Source of the DNA: Paracentrotus lividus
Lineage: Eukaryota; Echinodermata; Echinoidea; Camarodonta; Echinidae
DNA: 64,000 nucleotides
Assembly: GCA_940671915.1 (NCBI GenBank)
Contig: CALNVZ010002974.1
Span: 45,256,678-45,320,677, forward strand
Reading direction: 5' to 3'
The notes under the pieces are model-generated. The model ran no database searches. It saw only the letters and a program-made list of their open reading frames with translations, and was not told where the DNA came from. Both the position numbers and the translations under genes were made by a program. Positions 1 to 12,590 of this stretch are shown here, piece after piece (within the stretch, counting starts at the first letter, position 1; the number at the start of each line of letters is the position of its first letter).

Positions 1-555
1 AAGAGACATTTACATCATGACTGATTAAAGATTTTTAGGAGGAAAATGATGGCCTGAATGGAAGCTAAGTCATGATTCTCATCCTTGCATGGTATTCAGT
101 GCAATTCATTCTACCCACATGTCACTTTTGACCTGATAGCAAAATGTATTTTTAAAATCAGTTTACATGATTTCATTGTGAAAATTTTCTCATCTGCATC
201 TTGTCAACATCTGTATGATATCCACATGTTGTTAAAGGAAGTGTGTAATTCATTTGTCTTGCTGATGTTCTGATCTCAGTACTATTGTCCACTGGGATAT
301 TCATTATGACCCATGATGAGGATGTATGCATCAATAATGTTAATGTTTATATTTTCATGATATTGGACTGGTTGGGAAAATTGGCAAGGGTATAATAGTG
401 TGATTTTTGTATTGTTTTTATTACAAGAAATAGCCTTTTGAAGTGGAAATTTTTGTTACGTTTGGCTCGTGTATTTTGCAAAAATTAAACTATTGATATA
501 TTTCATTATATTACTTCTGACTCGACTAATTATTATTCTGTTTTTTGTTGTTCAG

Positions 556-3500
556 CGATGGAGCAAGCAGAGGATATTACTGAACAACCAGCTGCAGATC
601 AAACCACCCTTGTACCTAATGATGAAGATGCATTCGCTCTGGAACCCATTGACATCTCGGGTAAGCAACCAAGCAAATTACTCGTTATATTATTATTTCA
701 TATAGCAACCCAATTACATGTTCTATTTTATTGCTCAAAATTACAAGCCAATTACTAGTTATATTGAACACATCACACATAGACACAGGATGCATATTTC
801 AGTTTGGTTTTAGGAGAAAGTTGTATCAGATGTTGTATCTGTGTCCATTGTAATGGGAGTGAACTGCATTGTGTATGGGTTTGTAGTACTTTATTATCTG
901 GTCCTTAATTATAATTTTGTCAAATTTACATGAAAATCTTATTTTAGAGGATTAAAGTGGTAACTTGAGCCAAAGTGCGGTTACATAGTGTTCCACTTCT
1001 AAGATTTGAGGTAGTCACCTGACAAACTGCTGATTTTGGGCTATATAAGTTCTATTGAGCATGAGTTATCAGGTTGTACTTGTAGCAGTTTAATCTCATT
1101 GGATTTGTTTTTATTGCTAAATTATTCCCCTTTCCCCCAAGAAATACATAGATTGTATTTTTTCCCTTTTTTTTCACAAGCAGTCTTTATTATTTTTTCA
1201 TACATTTTGTTTTTTTTTCACAATTCTGTTGAATTCATCTTTCTCCATGCAGCCGGCATGAAAGAAACGAGACAGAGACGCAAGAGGAAACTGATTGTTG
1301 ACGAGCAGAAGGAGCTAGCCGGTGATGTCATCAAATCTCAACTCAAGGACACATCTGATATTGTAGCCTCTTTAGATCTTGCCCCACCCACCAAGAAACT
1401 TATGCTATGGAAAGAGACCGGTGGTGCAGAGAAACTCTTCTGTTTGCCTGCAAGACAACAATATACCTCAATATTTATCCTATCCGTAAGTCCCATACTT
1501 CTGACTCTCTTTTTTTAAAGGGAATCTAGTGTAGTGGGAAGGCATGGGAAAGATGAAGAAAATTAATATTTTCATGCTTTTTGGGAAGAGTATTATAAAA
1601 AAAAATAGCTCCACAATAAAAAATTGCTCTTCAATTGCCCTTATAGTCGATCATAATATGACCCCAAATATACCAAAACAGCTGATATGTTTGGGTCCTA
1701 AACATTTTGTGTTACCCCATACATGGATTTCTGTGTAAGTGCATGTGACTCAAAGCTGAATTGGGTTAATTTCTTATCATTTTGGCAATTCCAAAACCTC
1801 ATAGCACAAAATAATGCTGTAATAGGTAAACTGTTATCAACCTTCCAAATCATTTTTAGACAGTGTCTTCCAACAGAACAATATTCACTTTAATCTTGTT
1901 TCATTTATGATGATTTTCTCCTAAAAAGATTCAATCAATGATTTTGAATGAAATCAATTGAAAATATTCTGTTCAATGCTGTATAAAACCTGATACTTGA
2001 GAATTTGTCAGCAAAATGTTAATCATTCAGTGTGATAAAAGAAAATTTTTGTTGTATTGAATTTGTCCCTTTTCTTCCAAATCTTCCAATGGATGAATAC
2101 TAATCAAAGAAGAATAAAGCATAAGATTAACAAATTAATGTTTATAATTATATGGTGATTGTGCTTTGCCATGAACACTTGTTTTGTGCCATTTAAATTT
2201 CAATTTCTTTATTTGTCAATTGGAGAGTACAAGGAAATCTGTTAGGTCACTCATTTGAGCATAATAAAAAGCACATTCAACTGTATACATATATAAAATA
2301 TCATGTAGAAATAAATGTTAAAGATAATCTTGAGTAGTCACGATGAGAACAATCCAAAAATTAATTTCCATTCTTGATCATACCAGAATTTGAAGCATAG
2401 TGAATAAATAATATACATCAAAGGATTTGCAAAAAAACTGCTGTGAAAAGAGTAAAATAAGCATCAATTCTAATCACTCTTGAAGCCTTCAAGCTAGTGC
2501 CTTTATTTTGCTATTTATTTATTAACCCCCACGTTACTTTCTCAAACTTCATCAGATATCATTAACAGAACATGATTGTATTTTGTGTAGAAATATTTTA
2601 GTGTAAATGGAACAATATGAGGACATATTTAACAGATTCATTCCAAATTATTTTGGCTGCAAGTTGAAGTTTTGCAAGTTTTGACTCAAGTTGAGCTTTA
2701 AAAATTGTTGTCTAATTCTTCAGAACAATCTTAAGATTTGATTCATGTTCACCTTTGACAGATCTACAGACGGAATCTCACAGCTGATATCCCCAAGGAT
2801 CTAAAGATTGTAAGAGATGAAGACTTTGAGCTGGAGGAGCCTGAAGTAAACAGAAGAGTCGAGCATCATGACTGTAAGTATATGGGTCATAGACAATTTA
2901 TATTTCACCTTTCTATTTATGTCTGCAAATCTGCATCTTCCTGTGTTATTATCATCGTATTATTTCTCTGGAATTATTGTATCATATATGTTATATGTAC
3001 TATGTTTTTTAATGAGATGTGAAAAAAAAAAAGAAAAGAAAAATGAAACTAAAAGGAAAAAAAGATCCTGACTCAAAATCTCTTTTATTCTTGTGATTCC
3101 CTCAGTCACCTTGGAGCAATCAAGAGACCAGACATCCCTGACCATCGATGAACCCTCCAGAATTGAAGACCAACCCAGCACCTCAGCCACGCCTGCTCCT
3201 CCTACACCTGCACACATCCCCATGTCCAGGAGGTCATCCTCATCGGACGGTGGTGACTACGGTGGAGATCTCTTCGCTGGTGACTATGATGATGATTATG
3301 ATATCCCGTCGGTTGCACCCCAATCGGTTGGACCACAGGAAGCATTGGAGGAACCAGAGGAGGAGGAAGAGGTGAGGATGGGCTTTCCATTACTTTGTAG
3401 AAATGAAAGAGAAGCTTAGGTTTTATATAATAATGATTATAATGATAATAATTATATTTGTATTGTAGATTAATGTCTTGCCAAAGGACAGTAGTAGAAT

Positions 3501-4416
3501 GGACAGGATATGAACCGTGTACCTTGTGATCGTCAGTTGGCTGATTTATCCACTTGACCTGACCTGATTAATATGTCATCAACATAAGGATGTAACCGAT
3601 TTCTTTGATAACCCCTCCCCACTACCATGTTCTATATCAATAACATATGGCTTTTACTCTTTATCTTGATAGCTCCAAGAGGGTGAAGACCAAGAGGAGC
3701 ATGAGGAGAGGAAGCTGAATAAGAGAGCACAAAACATGTTAACAGCAATCAATACCAAAATGCAGACACAATCAGAAGTATCATTCAAGGTAAGAACAAT
3801 CTTCCTCCTGTGTTCTAATTGTTCATTTCTTACAAATTTACAGAACATTGACAAATTTAATGTTACCTTGGACAGTGGAAATTTGTTATATAACAAGGTT
3901 CTGTTACAACAAAGTAATTTTGCTAGTTCCAGATCTTTGTATTATTTTATTTTTTACCCTGATATAACGAGATTCCCAAGATAACGAGATAAAATCTATG
4001 TCCTAAGGACCTCTTTGCAACGAACCTCCACTGTGTGATTCATTGTGTAGAAAAGGCGTAGAATCCTGCAATACTGTAAGAGTGGTTATTTACGCAAATT
4101 CTGTGAGTTTGTCTTTGCAAAAAATCGCTTCACTAAGGCTATTTCTACCAAATATCACAAAAATCACAAAAATATAGTAATTCATTGTGTGAAACACAAA
4201 TAGAAGGTCTGTTGCATTATGCAATAACAATCTACATCTCTGTGACTCTATTCATTGCAGCATGACCTGACAGGAAGACTCTTCAGGAAACAAGCTGCAG
4301 CCAAATTCTACACTCTCCTGGTCCTGAAGAAACAACAAGCCATTGATGTCTTCCAGAACGTCACGTACGGAGACATCACTATCACAAGAGGACCCATGAT
4401 GGAGAGCGTTGCATAG
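556..4416 (+). CDS. RAD21: RAD21 cohesin subunit (3' half, six exons visible)
   Basis: Exons: 556-660, 1253-1485, 2762-2873, 3106-3371, 3673-3789 and 4261-4416. All introns are GT-AG and the phases fit, giving 328 residues plus a TAG stop. Family knowledge: RAD21/Scc1 is the kleisin that closes the cohesin ring around sister chromatids. Seen: FALEPIDIS and [12 protein letters not shown] match the vertebrate middle region. [18 protein letters not shown] (exon 2) is the conserved segment before the SA/STAG-binding region. A Pro/Ser/acidic linker follows (exons 3-5). The C-terminal winged helix that binds the SMC1 head begins [20 protein letters not shown]. The N-terminal SMC3-binding domain and the real start lie upstream of the window. 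The last residues (GPMMESVA) differ from the vertebrate ending. Transcription converges on the PHF3/DIDO1-like gene. REC8 or RAD21L is less likely because the linker and tail fit RAD21 best. Confidence 0.93.
1518..1806 (-). repeat. Dispersed repeat, full copy (family also at 18120 and 42895)
   Basis: Read on the minus strand, this intron segment runs from GGTTTTGGAAT to GATTCCCTTTAA. It matches the repeat interrupted at 18120-18252/20541-20695 and the copy at 42895-43205. It holds an unoccupied version of the 18253-20540 insertion site: GTCATATTATGA on the minus strand at 1651-1662. The family is unnamed here and no terminal inverted repeat was found. Confidence 0.65.
3106..3371 (+). CDS. RAD21: RAD21 linker exon with separase-type EPSR site
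   Basis: This exon encodes the flexible linker between the STAG-binding part and the winged helix. It starts FTLEQSRDQ, is rich in Ser, Pro and Thr, and ends in a run of glutamates before a GTGAGG donor. Codons 3150-3161 read EPSR inside [10 protein letters not shown], an acidic E-x-x-R context. Human RAD21 has a matching second separase site (EEPSR, Arg450 as I recall it), so this is probably the orthologous cleavage site. Its use here is inferred. Confidence 0.8.
4261..4416 (+). CDS. RAD21: RAD21 C-terminal winged-helix exon
   Basis: Last coding exon. The acceptor TTCATTGCAG precedes codon 1 and a TAG at 4414-4416 ends it. The 51 residues include [19 protein letters not shown] and [10 protein letters not shown]. 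In the family this winged helix docks on the SMC1 ATPase head. Confidence 0.9.
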   Translation, partial: HDLTGRLFRKQAAAKFYTLLVLKKQQAIDVFQNVTYGDITITRGPMMESVA

Positions 4417-5987
4417 ATTACTACCAACAATATCTGAAGTACAGTCGTCACTGTATGAAGTTCTTGGGGAGGTCATAATTGAGAGTGTTGAGTGTTTCAT
4501 TGGTATCTCAAGGTTCCATTGCTTACGCTTAACACACTCAATTCAAAACTATTTTTGTAAGAAGTCCTTGGCCGAGGCTCTACACACTGGCCAGTGTATG
4601 TGGGCCTTAAAATATTCCCAACCACATGATGGACAGGGACCCAATATTTATTTTTGAACCAAAGTTAAGTGAGGAGTGCTGTTTTTGGTATCACCATTGG
4701 TTCGTACATACTTTTTAAAGCAGTTCCCTTGCTAATAAACCTCATCAATGTGAACATTACCACATACATTAATAAGAAGACACTTGAAATAGGCATTGCT
4801 ATTAATAGACTATGGGATGGTTCCCGATAATGTCGCTAGTTTTCCATTTCCGCAGGGTTGAAAAATCCACAACGCTCCTGTCATATTGAATATCCTGTTT
4901 TAAAAAACAGTTTATTTAGGCAATCATCAATTGCATTATGTCGCATATCTTCTAATTTGCAATACAGCTAGAAAAAAAATAAAAATATCCCGCCACATCC
5001 AATCTGACTCGGCTGAATCAACTGGAAAGGCTGGCATTAACTGTGTGTTTACGTATATTAAAAATGCAAATGCACTGGCATGTACCTGTTCATATGTGAT
5101 CTATGCGGCCTCGTTTCAAAACAATTCACATTTCTTTACCCCTAGCATATAGTTGCGTATGTAAACAAACGAGATCAAACCTCGATCTTTGATTCCCAAT
5201 GAAAAAATGAAAGTGATTTTTGAGACAGGTATTATTGGTGGCCCCAAATTAGTTTATTACTTCTAGTACTATATAGAAAACAATCATGAATCATGATTCT
5301 TACCTAACTTTTCAAATATGTCCCAACATCAGGAAATATCCAGTCATTAACTAGTAACCAAACATATCAATGATTTGATGAGAACCACATACCTAAGTTC
5401 GAATCACTATTGTTAAATGAAAGAGTAATGAATCGGAACACAACTGAATCAATTTTGTGGCAAGAAAACAGGTCGGGCTTGTGTCTGGCATTTTTCAACG
5501 AAAATTACTACTCCCTCAATTTAATTTCTCCCTATTATAAAGAAGAAGGGAAATGTATTCATTCGTATTCATTCCAGAACTACAAATTTAACAAATGGTC
5601 TCCTTAATTTCCACTCGTTTGAAACGGCACCCACGGCGTGCTGTCTTTTAATGGCAACTGGAAACAGTGGCATAAGTCATTTTTAATTAGTATTCTAACT
5701 CTATGTGTCCCTCATGTAGGCTAAATTTCATTTTGCACTCCATTCTTGCTTTGTGCAGACATGGTTAGGCAGTCGGTATCATGGTTTTGATGAGTAACGT
5801 AACAAAACTTGATTCCTTTTGCTATTGATGATTAAGAATAATATTGCCAGTTTCTCCAAAACAATTAACTACAACACAAAAACATATTCAAATAGATTTG
5901 ATTTTCTATTATTTCTACAAGATATGGAAATATGCAAACTAATGCTCATACAGTACCACCTGTACCACCTCTTCCCCTTCCAATGGG

Positions 5988-6019
5988 GAGATGAGAGAGA
6001 GAGAGAGAGAGAGAGAGAC
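5988..6019 (+). repeat. (GA)n microsatellite
   Basis: An uninterrupted run of GA dinucleotides inside the 4805-6520 element. Confidence 0.9.
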
Positions 6020-6050
6020 ATAGGGGTGGGAGAGAAATATAAAAGCAATA

Positions 6051-6164
6051 ATCATGTACACTTGAAGGCCTAAATTTGACAATGACAACAGAGTTCGGAA
6101 GATTAATAATGTGTTGATACAGCTCTGCTGTCATTGTCATTTTGACCCTTCATGTGTACATGAT
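6051..6164. repeat. Foldback hairpin, about 40-bp arms
   Basis: The arm at 6051-6093 (ATCATGTACACTTGAAGG...) pairs with 6123-6164 (...CCCTTCATGTGTACATGAT) across a loop of about 29 nt. Both arms carry the core TGACAATGACA or its complement. It could be a tiny MITE or an expressed hairpin. Confidence 0.6.
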
Positions 6165-9100
6165 TTTCGTTTTTATAAGCACATTAACCGGAATTCCTGA
6201 TCAATCGGTGCCTTCGAAATGGAACATTTTCAGACGACAACTGAACGAGGTTGAGAATGCCTCGTGGCATTCACGCACTTATTGATAGTGTGCGAAATGT
6301 GTTAATACACGCAACAAATGGGGACATTGCCAAGTTGATCGATTTCTGTAATGTTTTATATTCTTAAATTCTATTTTGATGCTGGCGGCAAAATCTTAAG
6401 ATATGCGACATTATAGAATTTGCTTTATATATTATTTTATACATTATCATATCCCTAAAGTGTTGTGGAATGGCTAAACCTGGGAGAAGTCATAATTTGA
6501 GCAACCATCCTATAGTCTATAAGCATTATAAGAGTTTCTTTGATACATCCAGATACGTACCTTGTCACTTCAACCCACTCTCAATAGAGACGTCTCAGTA
6601 AGGGGGTCACATGATCTGTGCTATATCATAGTAGCTTACTTATCTAGATAGTTTCTACTTTGGTAAATCTGTCTTGCATTTTTTATTCAGTGGTAGATTG
6701 TGGACCTGACTGCTATGGTACATGTGAATTGACTTCTCACTGTTTATGTGTGAATCTCTCTCTTCACACTGTTCGGGGGTGTTTGACCAATACCAGAAAC
6801 ATCTAAAATAAGGTTTTAGTGGAGCTTATACTCAGAATCTTGGCATGATCATTGTAGATGAAGGATATCTAAAGACTGAGAAGGTCAAGATCTATAACCA
6901 AACTTGATCAATATTCTTTCCAATGGAAAGCAACAAATATATTGATGGTGCCAATGATTTCATTGTTCTGGAAATGGTAGATTGATGAAAGAATGTGTAG
7001 TTGTTTGCAAATAGTATTAGTCAAAACCATTTAAGTAAATAAATTACGAAAAGTGTTAGCTGCATTACAATTACTCATTGGATTAATGAAAATTCCATAC
7101 TGTATGGGATTTTAACTGGATGGATTAGAACAACATTGTTGTAGGAAAATTTATATAGGATTTGAATTTGGAATAGAATTTAAAAATCTGATTTATTTAC
7201 GAATCTCACATCAAATTAAAATTAGCCAAATGCTATGATGGAAATGTCTTGATTAGTATCAATAGAAAATTTTCGATCCAGAATTAGTATTTTAAGAATT
7301 GTACAGAGTTCTTTTAATACCCTTTTATCAGTTTTAGATTGTTGTACAGAGATGATATAAGCTTTAAATGTTCTCCGTATTGTAAAAGGAATGAATTGGT
7401 TCTGAGCAGTGAATGCAGGTTTTATGCATGTTTGACTATGCCGTAGATAATCAGTTAAATATTTGGAGCACACAATGCCATCATCAATAAATAGGATCAA
7501 TTTTGTTTTCAATTCTCTGCCAAAATTAAAGTAAAATTATGTTTTCCTTTGCTATGTTCGTGATGTCACTCTAACATTTTACTGTAATATCTTCTATTGT
7601 AAATATCAAAGCTTTTTATCTCAACTTCCAGAGAAAGTAGTTGTTAATGTCCGTTGTTCTACATCTGTTTCGGTTCATTTACAATTTTTATAATATAAAC
7701 GTCCACATCCTATCAATAAAGAGTACACCAAAAAGTGGATGCTCACTGAATATCATCTAATTGACAGTTTTAATTACTGTGAAGGGTGTCATTGAATTGA
7801 ACCATTTGAAAATACTTTTACAGTCTTTACCATTGTATGTACTTTTTCCATCCATGTTTGCACTTATTTCTAGTTATTATTTATTTCTCATACTCTAAGT
7901 GATTTTGAAATATTCATGCCAAACACGTCCATATTTAATGCACTTCTGTAAAATCACTTCCAAAGACTGATGAATGTTTTAGTGATTGTGTTAACATTTC
8001 TTGGGCAGCATTTTGTAAAAGCTATCGTTAAATCAATAAGCCTGAATCATACTGCAATTTTTCTTTCTGATGATCTAAAGTTGCATTTATAATCTTGTGA
8101 AAGGCCTCATGTCAGGGTTTTAGCTTTGTACCAGGGAAGGTCAGTCATTTAAAGCTAGCATTTTATTTAAAACAAATGATAATAAGAGGAATAACTTCCA
8201 TAAAAAAGAGATTTCATTTGAATTGTGCTTTACTGTTCAATTTAACATGAGCAACACTGGTCAGATTACTTTTCTGTGAAATATTTTTAATGTTGGGATA
8301 TATAATTGTACTTGGCTGCATGATCTATATGGGCGATTTGATTACATTTACAGAAAGGCATCCACATTATCATTGTTAATTTTAACGCCAATAGGGGATT
8401 GAATCTGACAACCCATGTATTTGCAACTAAAAATTCTATGCTTGAGCAGTCGTACAGGAAAAAAAAATCCCTGTCTTCATTTGTTTACATTTTCCCTTCT
8501 TTTTTCTACCGATGTAAATATCACTTTGTAAATACAGATTCTCCGTACTATTCTCTCTGCTCATTATAATTGTAGCTTTCATTTGAATTGTGTCCATTTT
8601 TGTTCATGTCTTTTTAATGATTATAACCTTGTCACATTCTTTTTTGGTCCCATTTTTGTTTTTGTATTTAAGTTGAAATGTGTAAATATGAAATGAATAT
8701 AAAAAAATTAAAAGGTATTCCAAGTTGGATTTACAAGTAATGGCATGTGTTTTTAAACATCTTTTGTATGTGTGCGTATCTATAAGTGCATTTCGAACAA
8801 ATGAATTATTGTTGATGGCCGATAAAACCTTGTATCACAAAAATTTCAAATGTTCAGGGCTCTATAACACAAAGATTTGCAACAGTAGCAATGTGACAAT
8901 AGCCAATCACAATAATTATTGCTTGCGCTTTTTGTTCAAAAGACAGACCAATAACCAATCAAAATTGTGGTTTCAAGTTTGCATTTGATTGCTATTCCTT
9001 TGTGTTATGGGGCCCAGGAGAGGGGGGAAAATAGCGGCTTACAGACTAAAATATATTGCATCGCCTTTCCTTTGACACACTAATGGCTTCAAGCTGGGAT

Positions 9101-9271
9101 TTGGACAGGTTATCACTTGACCGATCCTGGAGATAAATAAAGCATTTTTTTAAATGTCATTTTTTTGGTCCATAATTTGACATACAAGGCCTCGTTTAAC
9201 CCAACGACGATACATATAAACCCCTTACACTCTACTGAAAGTATGCTCTAGAAAAGAAGAATACCTATATT

Positions 9272-9413
9272 CAGGGATGCCACTTAGCAGTGATAAAAAA
9301 GTAGGTAAATCATATAGTTTGGGCCCTTTTGTACACAAAAAAGATGTTTCCTATGCTAAGAATAAGTTGAAAAAGTAGGAATTCCTACTTTAGTCTGAAA
9401 AGTGATATCCCTG
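9272..9413. mobile_element. Small MITE, CAG...CTG ends, 6-bp target duplication
   Basis: The termini are CAGGGATGCCACTT and its near-inverse AAGTGATATCCCTG. TATATT directly flanks both ends as a 6-bp duplication. Inner arms (AAAGTAGG / CCTACTTT) also pair. There is no coding capacity. The CAGGG terminus is hAT-like, although hAT elements normally make 8-bp duplications. Confidence 0.6.
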
Positions 9414-11791
9414 TATATTTGTAATAAATCAAAATATTAGCACCGACTTGTGGAATTGATTGGTACATTCCATTCCTGTTAAGACTCTGACGTTATATAA
9501 CAAGGTGCTCTGGACCAGGCCAATTCAATCTTGAGAAGAAAAAATTGTTAAAGTCTAGATACTCCTGTTATACAAGATTTAATGAGAGGGCAGTTCTCAC
9601 AGTCCCAACTTAAAACATGTCATATGTCCATTTGTTCAGTGCAGCAAGATTTCATTTAGTCCACTGCCTGGACCATCCTGTATTTTCATATCAACCCTCA
9701 AAACACCATACATGTACACACAGTACTATTTTAGCACATCAGCATGATCAGGGACTCTCATGGATGTAGATACTCCATGGTTTGGGGGAGTGGATTTGTG
9801 ATGGAAGGTCGAGTCAATAGAGAAAGGTGAAAGTTTCAAACGACCAGAACCTGGTCTAGATTTCATTACAACACGGTAAATGTCTTAATCCCGATACCTC
9901 TTTATAATTAGAGTAGAATATTTTACACAAAAGAAGATACAGCATTGTGCACTTGTTTGAAAGTAGGACCAAGAGAATCATCTAGTAAAAATTCTTGTAC
10001 CCACATTCATTATAATGGAAGTAGATTGAACCTGATAAAGTATCTGGTGTTATTGTTTACTTGAAGAGCTTGCAAGCAAAAGGGAATAAATCCACTTTTA
10101 TAACTTCAGACGAAATTGCATTTGTTTACCCGATTTTGTGCACACGTCTATGGAAAAGGGAAATTACAAAATGCATTTTCTTACAGTTGCAATCAACAAT
10201 TAAGAAAATCCTTAGTCCAAAGACGGGTACGTACTGAACAATGGCCTGATATTGATAAATCAATTTTCATCAAAAGTGGATTTAGTTCCTTTTGCTTGCA
10301 AGCTTTTCATTTGCTTGATGATGACATGTATGTAATAGTGCTTCTGAGAGTATAATTTACAGGTAAGATTTTATTCAGGCCGACAAATCTCAAAATAAGG
10401 ATAAATTGGGAACCCGTAATGAACAATACTGTATAAGCCAAGATTTTTGTGATTTTGGTTTCAGTGGGGAAATTCAGAGGGCTCTATTTGTGGTGTTTTC
10501 ATTACTACTAATAGCCTAACTGGAGCGGAAACTTTCTTGAGAACCAACTTACAAAATTAATCACATTTGAAGAGGATAACAGTAATCATTAATAACAATA
10601 TTCGAAAACTGGATTTTGACAGTATAACATGGTCGACATGTATTTAATTCATATACACATATAAACATACACATGTAAAAACAGCTGGCAAAGCATCTGG
10701 TATGTACATACAGAAAAAAAAGTTTCATATATCAACTGCTTCAAATAGGACAAATCGTATGACGGATAGGGAAAGCGTAAAATGTAGCCACTTAATGTAT
10801 TATACAAAATAGTTTTGCACAAAAACAAAAACACTGGAGATAAGAACTCCGTAACCCGACCCATCTACTGAAGTATTTAATCACACTATACTGTAAAAGA
10901 TTATCATTCTTCATTATCAGTTTAGAAGAAAATAAGTCATATGGAAGAATAAGATACATTAAATGCAACTATTCCAAGCTGAGAACAAAATTTACGCAAG
11001 TAGTAGAGCTCTGGAAACAATAAAAATTATAAAATGTAACAAAAATACTCTTAAATAAACTAATTTCGAATAAAAGTACTGCTTCCATAGAAGTAGAAAG
11101 GGTATTGTCTCAGCTTCAATACCGAACAAATTAAAATGCATGTAGCCTAAAAACATTTATACTACAAATTAACTTGTACGTACATGTTTTTCATTAAAAA
11201 TAAATCAGGGCTCCATTAAGAATAAGAGGATAATTTAAGTGAATTCATGCTTGTGATAACATTTCAGATTAGCGAAAAAATATATTGAAAATTAATAAAA
11301 AGATCTTATAGGACAAATGGTCTCACAAATTGTTCAATTTTAAGAATCCGTATTAGAATGAAATATTCTTTTGAATAATCAAATACCATTTCCAAGTAAA
11401 TCAAATTGATCTATTATCAAAACATAAAGAAACTGCAATATCCTGGAATTAGAAAGTGTTTGTAATGATCGATTCATTATTCTGAAAACCCTTGTTGAGA
11501 AATTCAGAATCATGATCTAAATTGAAAAGCAAATTGTAAATCTTGTCATAATTCAAATATTTAATTCTAACATTCGAAGTTTACTGCGCAAGTCGGACAA
11601 AAATATGTCACAGTGATTTTAATCGTACAGCAGCACAGTAACGTTTCAAATATAGCAATCGCCTTACAACGTACACACGTACAACATTCTTCTTTTTTTT
11701 TCTTTTATAGAAATATAACCATATGGTTACCTAATGCAGATATCAAATTATTTATAATCTACACGTATGCAACCCTTGAGAGATACCTCAT

Positions 11792-12103
11792 GGGCTCGTA
11801 TTCTCAAATGCCGCCTAACTTTAAGCCTAGCTTAAATCTGTGGTTTAACTATGGCCCACTAAAAGGGACTCAATCCTGAAATGTAGATGTTCAATTCATC
11901 ACATTTTTGGTAGTGAAACTATTAAAAACTGCTTGGGAATGATAAATACAAAAGTTCCCTTACAATTAAAACACAATTCCATTATTAAGTAAAGGTGTAA
12001 GGACCATGCAACATGGACAGATTGATTCCCTTTTTAGCCAGCCATAGTTAAACGACAGATTTAAGCCATGCTAAAAGTTAGGTGGCTTTTGAGAATATGG
12101 GCC
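11792..12103. mobile_element. Foldback MITE with GGCCC-TATTCT-type ends
   Basis: About 85 bp at the left (GCTCGTATTCTCAAATGCC...) reappears inverted at the right (...GGCTTTTGAGAATATGGGCC). Long matching stretches include CTTAAATCTGT and GTTTAACTATGG. It is non-autonomous. Its termini resemble the 14777-14931 element. Confidence 0.65.
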
Positions 12104-12590
12104 ATTATACAGTCCACTACCATTATTATAAGGTGCTCGGGACCAATCATATTGCCACTGTATAAAAAAAACTTGTAATACTAGACACTTTGGCACAAAG
12201 ACATATATGCACATGATTGGAATTGGGGGCTGCATTTTGCCTCATTACACGGTGATCTCATAATCCACACTCGTTATAACGTGGCTAGACTGTACTAATC
12301 ATTCTCAACCAGTCATTCTGTATTACTTTGTTTGATCCCCTATACATTTCCCAACAATACAACCAGGACAAATTACATGGTTTCATGACTTTATACACTG
12401 GTATATAAGACATCTTTCCACATCATTTTCCTTGCAATACATAAATAATTTGTACGTATGAATAATTTGTATATCATATGAATAAGTTGTAACATGTTCA
12501 TGCACTTAGAAATGGAAGGTCATATGTAAACACTGACCAAAGAACGAGAAATCCAATCAAACAAAATCTAAAATAACTGAAAATCATTTA

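Larger units (their letters stand above)
4805..6520. mobile_element. DNA transposon with terminal inverted repeats, non-autonomous
   Basis: The left end ATAGACTATGGGATGGTT (4805-4822) is the inverse, with one mismatch, of 6503-6520. Weaker matching continues inward (TAATGTCGC at the left, GCGACATTA near 6404). No transposase-like frame exists inside. The target duplication is unclear. It lies 390 bp after the RAD21 stop, so it may be transcribed as 3' UTR. Confidence 0.5.
4417..12590. other. Convergent intergenic interval / 3' untranslated DNA
   Basis: This lies between the RAD21 stop and the PHF3/DIDO1-like stop. I see no exon chain or conserved protein on either strand; open frames are under 100 codons and low in complexity. 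It must hold both genes' 3' ends, and AT-rich AATAAA-like signals are too frequent to choose one. It contains the 4805-6520, 9272-9413 and 11792-12103 elements and a (GA)n tract. The other stretches (6521-9271, 9414-11791, 12104-12590) show nothing I can name. Confidence 0.7.

Noticed and set aside
3421-3560. Possible second SINE with a B-box-like GGATATGAACCGTG
   Set aside because: The A-box and tail are not convincing.
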